A stretch of 64,000 bases of DNA from Nereocystis luetkeana. Taxonomy: Eukaryota > Sar > Phaeophyceae > Laminariales > Laminariaceae. How positions within the stretch are numbered: the first letter of the stretch is position 1; the number at the start of each line of letters is the position of its first letter. The notes beneath the pieces were generated by a model. That model saw only the letters and a program-made list of their open reading frames with translations, ran no database searches and was not told the origin of the DNA. Shown here piece by piece: positions 59,259 to 64,000 of this stretch. A program made the translations under genes and the position numbers. The stretch covers positions 12,550,961 through 12,614,960 of the forward strand of contig JARUPZ010000009.1 in assembly GCA_031213475.1 (NCBI GenBank). Reading direction: 5' to 3'.

Positions 59259-60180
59259 GTGCCCTGCTCCCGGTTTGCTGGTACCCCCCATGTTTGTTTG
59301 TTTGTTTTTTCGAGCAGACCCAGCCCATCTCGGGACGACTCTGCAGGTCGAATCGAACCTGGCCAGAATGTACGGAGGGAACTAGACCAACAGAGAAACG
59401 GCTTCGTCTACGCGCCAAATGACATCTGCCAAGAGTTCTGGCTGCTGTGGCCAGCCGTGAACGAGAAAGCTATCTCTGATGGCACCTTTTTGATATTCGA
59501 CGTCTTCCCGTCAATAGGGAACCTTTTCCTGGCATTGAAGGATCTGCTCCAGGTCAGAATAACGTGTACGCGATCGGGCGTGGGGATGTACTGGATGACT
59601 GTCGGTATTTCAGTCGAGCGTTTGGGTAAAATGTTCATCAGTGGCACTAACGATAATATTCTTCATGTATGATTGATAACACCTTCCACGTCTGAAGTCG
59701 TTGGAATTCCCTATCGTGAACATAGATGATTCGCTTGGAGCAGACTGCATATATTTTGACCTGTCAATTGAGTTATTAACACAGCAGTATATGTCATCAA
59801 CTGGGAGAAGCCCACCTGCTACTAATTCAAGACATCAATCATGAATAATATAGTTCACCCCATCCAGCCCTAGGAAGGTGTATTTGGTGGCCGGCAATAT
59901 CCATCGATAGACACAGGGTACAAAATTTGTTGGGATGGACAATACATATCGACCGTCATCATTTTCATCTATCTTGCGGGTTATTGTATCGTCTCCTAGA
60001 CAAAAACCCTATAAATCAGTTAGGTCTTTCACCCCTTGCGGTTTTTGGGTTTATACTAATACCCCCCCTGTCTTACATCTACCGGAGTATCCGTTATCGG
60101 GGGCGAGACGTTCGAGTTCTGTCGCCAGCGTTACAGGAGAAAGCGATCGCCAACGGCGCTGGCTATATATTTGACTGATA
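59259..60180 (+). other. weak coding-like duplication
   Basis: 59440-59520 reads PAVNEKAISDGTFLIFDVF, and 60125-60178 reads PALQEKAIANGAGYIFD then a stop. The similarity is at both protein and DNA level. The first block could end at a donor CTCCAG|GTCAGA (59550). Possibly a decayed exon duplicated in tandem; function unknown. Confidence 0.25.
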
Positions 60181-60821
60181 TTTTCGTCCATTGCCTGGAA
60201 ATGTATCCCTCCCTTAGACATATGATGCTCGACAAAATGTACGGTAGTTCATCGCCTGCCGTTGCGAGAGGTTGCGTGGCATCTGCATAGCGCAGATCCA
60301 ACCAAGGGAACACGTAAATGGTCGAGCAGACTGTACGGGTCTTGCCGAGCAACAGGAGCTAGACCATAACATACGAAATCGGGGATAGAGCTGTTGAAAT
60401 ACCCAGAGTAGACCATGAGGTGGGAATCAATGACCTGTTCGAGGTGGGAAGCCGTTGCTTGGCCTCGAGGGCGATGCTCCAGCTCACACCAGCCGTGTTG
60501 GTGACCAGAGTTGGCCATGTCGTAGGTGTCGTCAAGTGTCTGTTTTGGCATTCCAAGTTTTGAAGAAACCCCTCAGGATATATATCTGGCCCGATGGACG
60601 ACACGTCTGAGTGTGGTGAGCAAGGGTTCACCGAGGTGTCAGCCTACGAGAGTAACGTCTCGAATTATGTTCGAATCGAATTTAGCCAGCGCTTAGCTTA
60701 CGTTGGGGCCTTCCAGAGGACCCCGTCGCGACTGATTTACCGCACGTAGTAGGGTTAAGCTTCGGAAACAAACAACTTTCACGGCTGGGGCTGCTCACCT
60801 AAGATCCTACCCAATATAGAC

Positions 60822-61064
60822 GCGTTCTACGATAAAGGTAGCAAATGCCCGGTATTTTGTTTCTGAATGACGGGGTTCGTTATGTCATTATCGTCAGAAG
60901 GCCGATCTGTTTTCGATTTTTTTTTTTTTTGTTTACTTGGGCCATGGGATTATTCATTGGGATGCAATTTTGTTTTGGCTGAAGCCAGTTTTTGGGCGAG
61001 GTATGGAGCTGCTCCTGAAGTGAGGAGCCCAGACAAATTAGGGTGAACCTCTATCGTAGAACGC
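60822..61064 (+). mobile_element. MITE-B copy 2 (243 bp)
   Basis: GCGTTCTACGATAAAGGTAG at the left and ACCTCTATCGTAGAACGC at the right are inverted repeats. The interior follows copy 1, including the AGCTGCTCCTGAAGTGAGGAGC hairpin. Copies are about 75-80% identical by eye. Confidence 0.8.
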
Positions 61065-62978
61065 CTCTATATCTAAATCCGATGTGTAGGCCTTAGTATA
61101 GTATTCACCAGATACCCAGCCCGTGGAACTGCGTATGGAGCTTACCTCATGTCGTCTTATAAGGTCGGTTGCTGCATAAGGTATAAAGATTATCAACCTA
61201 GAGGCGAGTGCTACGGTGGGGGAATGAACACCACCTATTATTGATGACGCCCCTTACCCGAGGGGCTCCTTGTCTCCCGAAACACTGTTTTATTATATAT
61301 ATTTAAACTGGATGACTAACTTTTTTTGTTTTTCATCCTCCAGCGGACTGGTCAAAATAAAGCTTGAGCTCACCATACTTCCACGTTCCAATGGTCGTGT
61401 CGTGTGTCAGTTTGACCTACAGCTCCCGTTGCAACGTCAGCACAGACAGGCTGCTGATGCCACTGGAGCTTGGGCACGTTGACCCGACCTGACCCCCGAG
61501 AGGGGCAGGTGCGGTGGAGATAGCTACCCGGGAGAGTCATCTTCCCTCGGTGGTGTTGGACTCGCGCGAGCTCACCCACTAACAAATACCGAGGCTATGA
61601 GGCCTTCCCGCCGAACTTGGTCCAGTTACGGTCGGCCCTAGCCGTTGGGGCATTGGTCCTCAGCGTAGCGTCAGCCTATCACTAACCCATATATATATAT
61701 ATCGAATTATGCCGTAAAACAAAGACATCAACGATTTTTTTTTTATTATTTGCCTTCTGACAATGTGCAGGGCGTTATCCATTCAAAATGAAAAAGCTGG
61801 CATAATTCATCGAATACCACTAACTTCATCGAACCATCATCGATTGTGTCAAAGAGCTGCTTTGTCGACGAACCCTGTCCGTCATAAATATACTTTCCAA
61901 AGTATGTTATTTCTCCCATCGGAGGACGCGTCGAGGAACCTTCTGAAAATAACCCATCACGTTTGGGACCAACTACCTTTTGACTGTTGGGGCTCTCTAA
62001 CAAAAAGGACGCTACCCGATCTTTTTCGCACAGTACCGTTCATAGTGTTTCACAGGAATGAATGCACGTCTTGTTTACCTAGGCCATCGGGCCTCACTTC
62101 CACGCTTTCTCGAAGTCAACGTGTAGGTGACATAGTAATATTAATAGTATAGAGCTCCTATCCTAGCATGTGTCACGCGTTTTGAATTTCATAGAACAAA
62201 ATCGTTTTTGGCCGCCCCACATGCATGCGTGCATGCATGTGTCGAACGAAGCAGTTTGCCCGGCTACTCGAGCTGGGCCTGGTTATCACCTGGGGGCGGT
62301 TTCCTGGTTTTCGAGAGGCGTTCGATCCTGCGGAAATCAACTGGGGCCTCGATCCTGTCCCGTTTCAGCAAAAGGTTGCTGAGATCATCGGAGGTGTGTG
62401 AGGTCGGGGTTCTGCCTGTAACGCCTTAGGATATGATAGCTCTTCCTGCGATGTTCGCACAATTACTACAGGGCCTCGCGGGGCTGCTCGATAGAGGAAT
62501 TCCCTCTTATCGTTACAGTTTATCTGCGGTTGACCCTATACTAGTACGTGATATATACTGCCTTTGTAAACCTAGCCCACGGAAACGCATCGATTGTTTT
62601 GCTCTACGGCAGGTTTTGGGCGACCTACTACTTGTATGAAGCTTCTGAAATGAAGAGCGCCAGGGAATTGTAGGCGCACCCGCTATATACGATATATATA
62701 TTTCTCCTGTACCGACAGGAACGGTTACCCCGTGTCGCGCTCAGCAGCCCAATCATGAACGACCACTAAGTCATAACCTAAGATTGACGTTTGTAACATG
62801 AGCGCACCCATAGCGCTACTCTTCTCTCACACCAGGCTGTAGTTTCTGTCCCATAGTACTCTACTGTAGCCGCTGATGGAGTGCTGCTACTGTAGCCGTC
62901 GCCGTCGATGATGTTTCGTTGTTGCTGACTTGGTTACTAAGCCCGACACGGGGGTAACAACTTCTGCCGCTACACGTC
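61065..62978. other. mostly non-coding stretch
   Basis: At 62003-61746 the minus strand has an 85-residue ORF (GEITYFGKYIYDGQGSSTKQ, KLVVFDELCQLFHFEW) that ends AAATAATAAAAAAAAAA, stop plus A tail. The end word CTGCACATTGTCAGAAGGCA recurs in diverged form at about 40765-40745. This could be a retrotransposed fragment. The rest holds nothing recognised. Confidence 0.3.
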
Positions 62979-63296
62979 ACAGCCCTTATCTCAAACCCCC
63001 TTCGCGTCTCTGAAGGTGTCAACCCCTACGGTTTTCACGCAATGGAGTTCAACGACTACTCCATGGTGCTTTCCGACCCACAGCTGGAGCTGCTGGCATC
63101 GGCGCTCGGCTTAGCTAACACGAGTAACGAGGCAGTGACCACCTACTTCAGGGGGCAGTTACCGAAGAGGTTTGCCCAGTTCATGAACGACTTTATGCGT
63201 CTACCAATGTCTGGGTATGCGGCGCTAACGACACACCCGTGCGCTTGGAATATGCTCCTGAGACGCAGGTGCGTCTGGTTAGTTTGCGGTTCGTAA
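62979..63296 (+). CDS. candidate coding exon, unassigned
   Basis: A possible acceptor CGCTACACGTCACAG ends at 62980, followed by an open frame ALISNPLRVSEGVNPYGFHA, MEFNDYSMVLSDPQLELLAS, FRGQLPKRFAQFMNDFMRLP. A possible donor GACGCAG|GTGCGT lies near 63269. Near 63220 a neighbouring frame (NDTPVRLEYAPETQ) reads more naturally, which hints at a frameshift. Amino-acid use looks real; no family recognised. Confidence 0.38.
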   Translation, partial: TALISNPLRVSEGVNPYGFHAMEFNDYSMVLSDPQLELLASALGLANTSNEAVTTYFRGQLPKRFAQFMNDFMRLPMSGYAALTTHPCAWNMLLRRRCVWLVCGS

Positions 63297-63317
63297 ATCC
63301 GTTCATTGTCTTTGCCC

Positions 63318-63480
63318 TTATTATCTCTTACCCTCTTGCCTCCGAACTCAAGTTGAGGATCGCGTATATACGTAGCCTCTTTTTCCCCCTCCTTGATATC
63401 GTGCGAAGAGGTTCATCACATTATTTCCTTGTCGAATCGCGTCGAATTGTGTCTACCCAATCTATAAGAAGCGCTGTCTC
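63318..63480 (-). mobile_element. SINE-like repeat, copy E (diverged)
   Basis: The minus strand reads GTCGAGACAGCGCTTCTTA, GGGTAGACACAATTCGACGC, then pyrimidine/purine blocks in family order to GAGATAATAAGG. The weakest copy. Confidence 0.5.
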
Positions 63481-64000
63481 GACACAGTAGGAGCCTTCTG
63501 GGAATCAACGAACCTCTATACTGAAATGTTTACCCAGGCACTAGCACTACTAGTGATGTTTATGTTAGCCACTACAGTAGGCATCCAGGGCAACCGGCTT
63601 AAAAAGGCGCCATGCTTGCAATATCCGATTTCGGGTAGGCGGTTGAGTGCAAACCTGTGCGCCTGGTGTGCTATCGAAGTTATCCTCCCATTCTTCCTTG
63701 GCTGGTAGGGTTGGTAAGCTGACTGAGCGCTGCATCAGTAACATGTAGCAGCTGGTGTATCTGGCGTGCGCGTGCAACAATAAACAGTGTCTGCCCCTTC
63801 TCCAGTAGGGTTCGGTTCCGTCGAATGGCTGAGCGGCGTGTCTGTACATGTAGGCTTAGGGTAACCGTTTGATAACTGTGGCCCATATTATCAGCACTGT
63901 ATCTGTAACACGCAACAGTAGGTGCGTCTGGCGTGCTACGGGAAACATATTTCTCCCGTTACCCCATTTGGGGTACGTCCAAAGGAAAGTCAGAGCTGTG
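63481..64000. other. non-coding end of window
   Basis: Short ORFs only; nothing recognised. The pair CGTGCAACAATAAACAGTGTC (about 63771) and GGTGCGTCTGGCGTGC (63922) suggests another small duplication. Confidence 0.25.

Overview
The window looks like gene-poor, repeat-rich nuclear DNA of a eukaryote. There are no prokaryotic operons, ribosome binding sites, rRNA genes or CRISPR arrays. The best-supported gene is split by a 5.5 kb intron with consensus splice sites, and most recognisable coding sequence belongs to transposable elements. A brown alga or related stramenopile is my best guess. It rests on the sulfotransferase-like gene, the Copia-type element and the short-repeat style, so it is an inference and not proven by any marker gene.

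Layout. (1) 1-8400: a two-exon sulfotransferase-like gene on the minus strand (exons 7118-7722 and 1306-1660). Its intron carries copies of two MITE families. (2) 8396-9651: a 17-bp minisatellite interrupted by a nested TIR element with its own internal tandem repeats. (3) 9652-14400: non-coding DNA, a broken zinc-finger-like coding region (minus), a long palindromic minisatellite that spells Met-Glu-Ala-Ser on either strand, and a doubtful secreted ORF. (4) 14400-22000: mostly non-coding, with dispersed repeats. (5) 22085-25525: a 511-bp imperfect inverted repeat (foldback), a decayed LINE between two poly-C tracts, a 395-bp TIR element and a SINE-like fragment. (6) 25526-31735: non-coding DNA with a third MITE-A copy, a polypyrimidine tract and further SINE-like copies, one of which starts with a tRNA-like pol III promoter. 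(7) 31736-35840: a structurally complete LTR retrotransposon (minus strand) with apparently identical 351-bp LTRs and a perfect 5-bp target duplication, but with a gutted pol gene. (8) 35841-64000: mainly non-coding DNA with retroelement relics, dispersed repeats, tandem duplications, a TIR element holding telomere-like DNA, and a few weak candidate exons.

No multi-gene pathway or operon can be seen. The coherent theme is transposable-element ecology: several families of small non-autonomous elements (two MITEs, a SINE-like family, a foldback, nested TIR elements) and a recently inserted LTR element that cannot encode its own replication proteins. All of these appear to depend on enzymes supplied from elsewhere in the genome. 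Exon calls other than the sulfotransferase-like gene are tentative.
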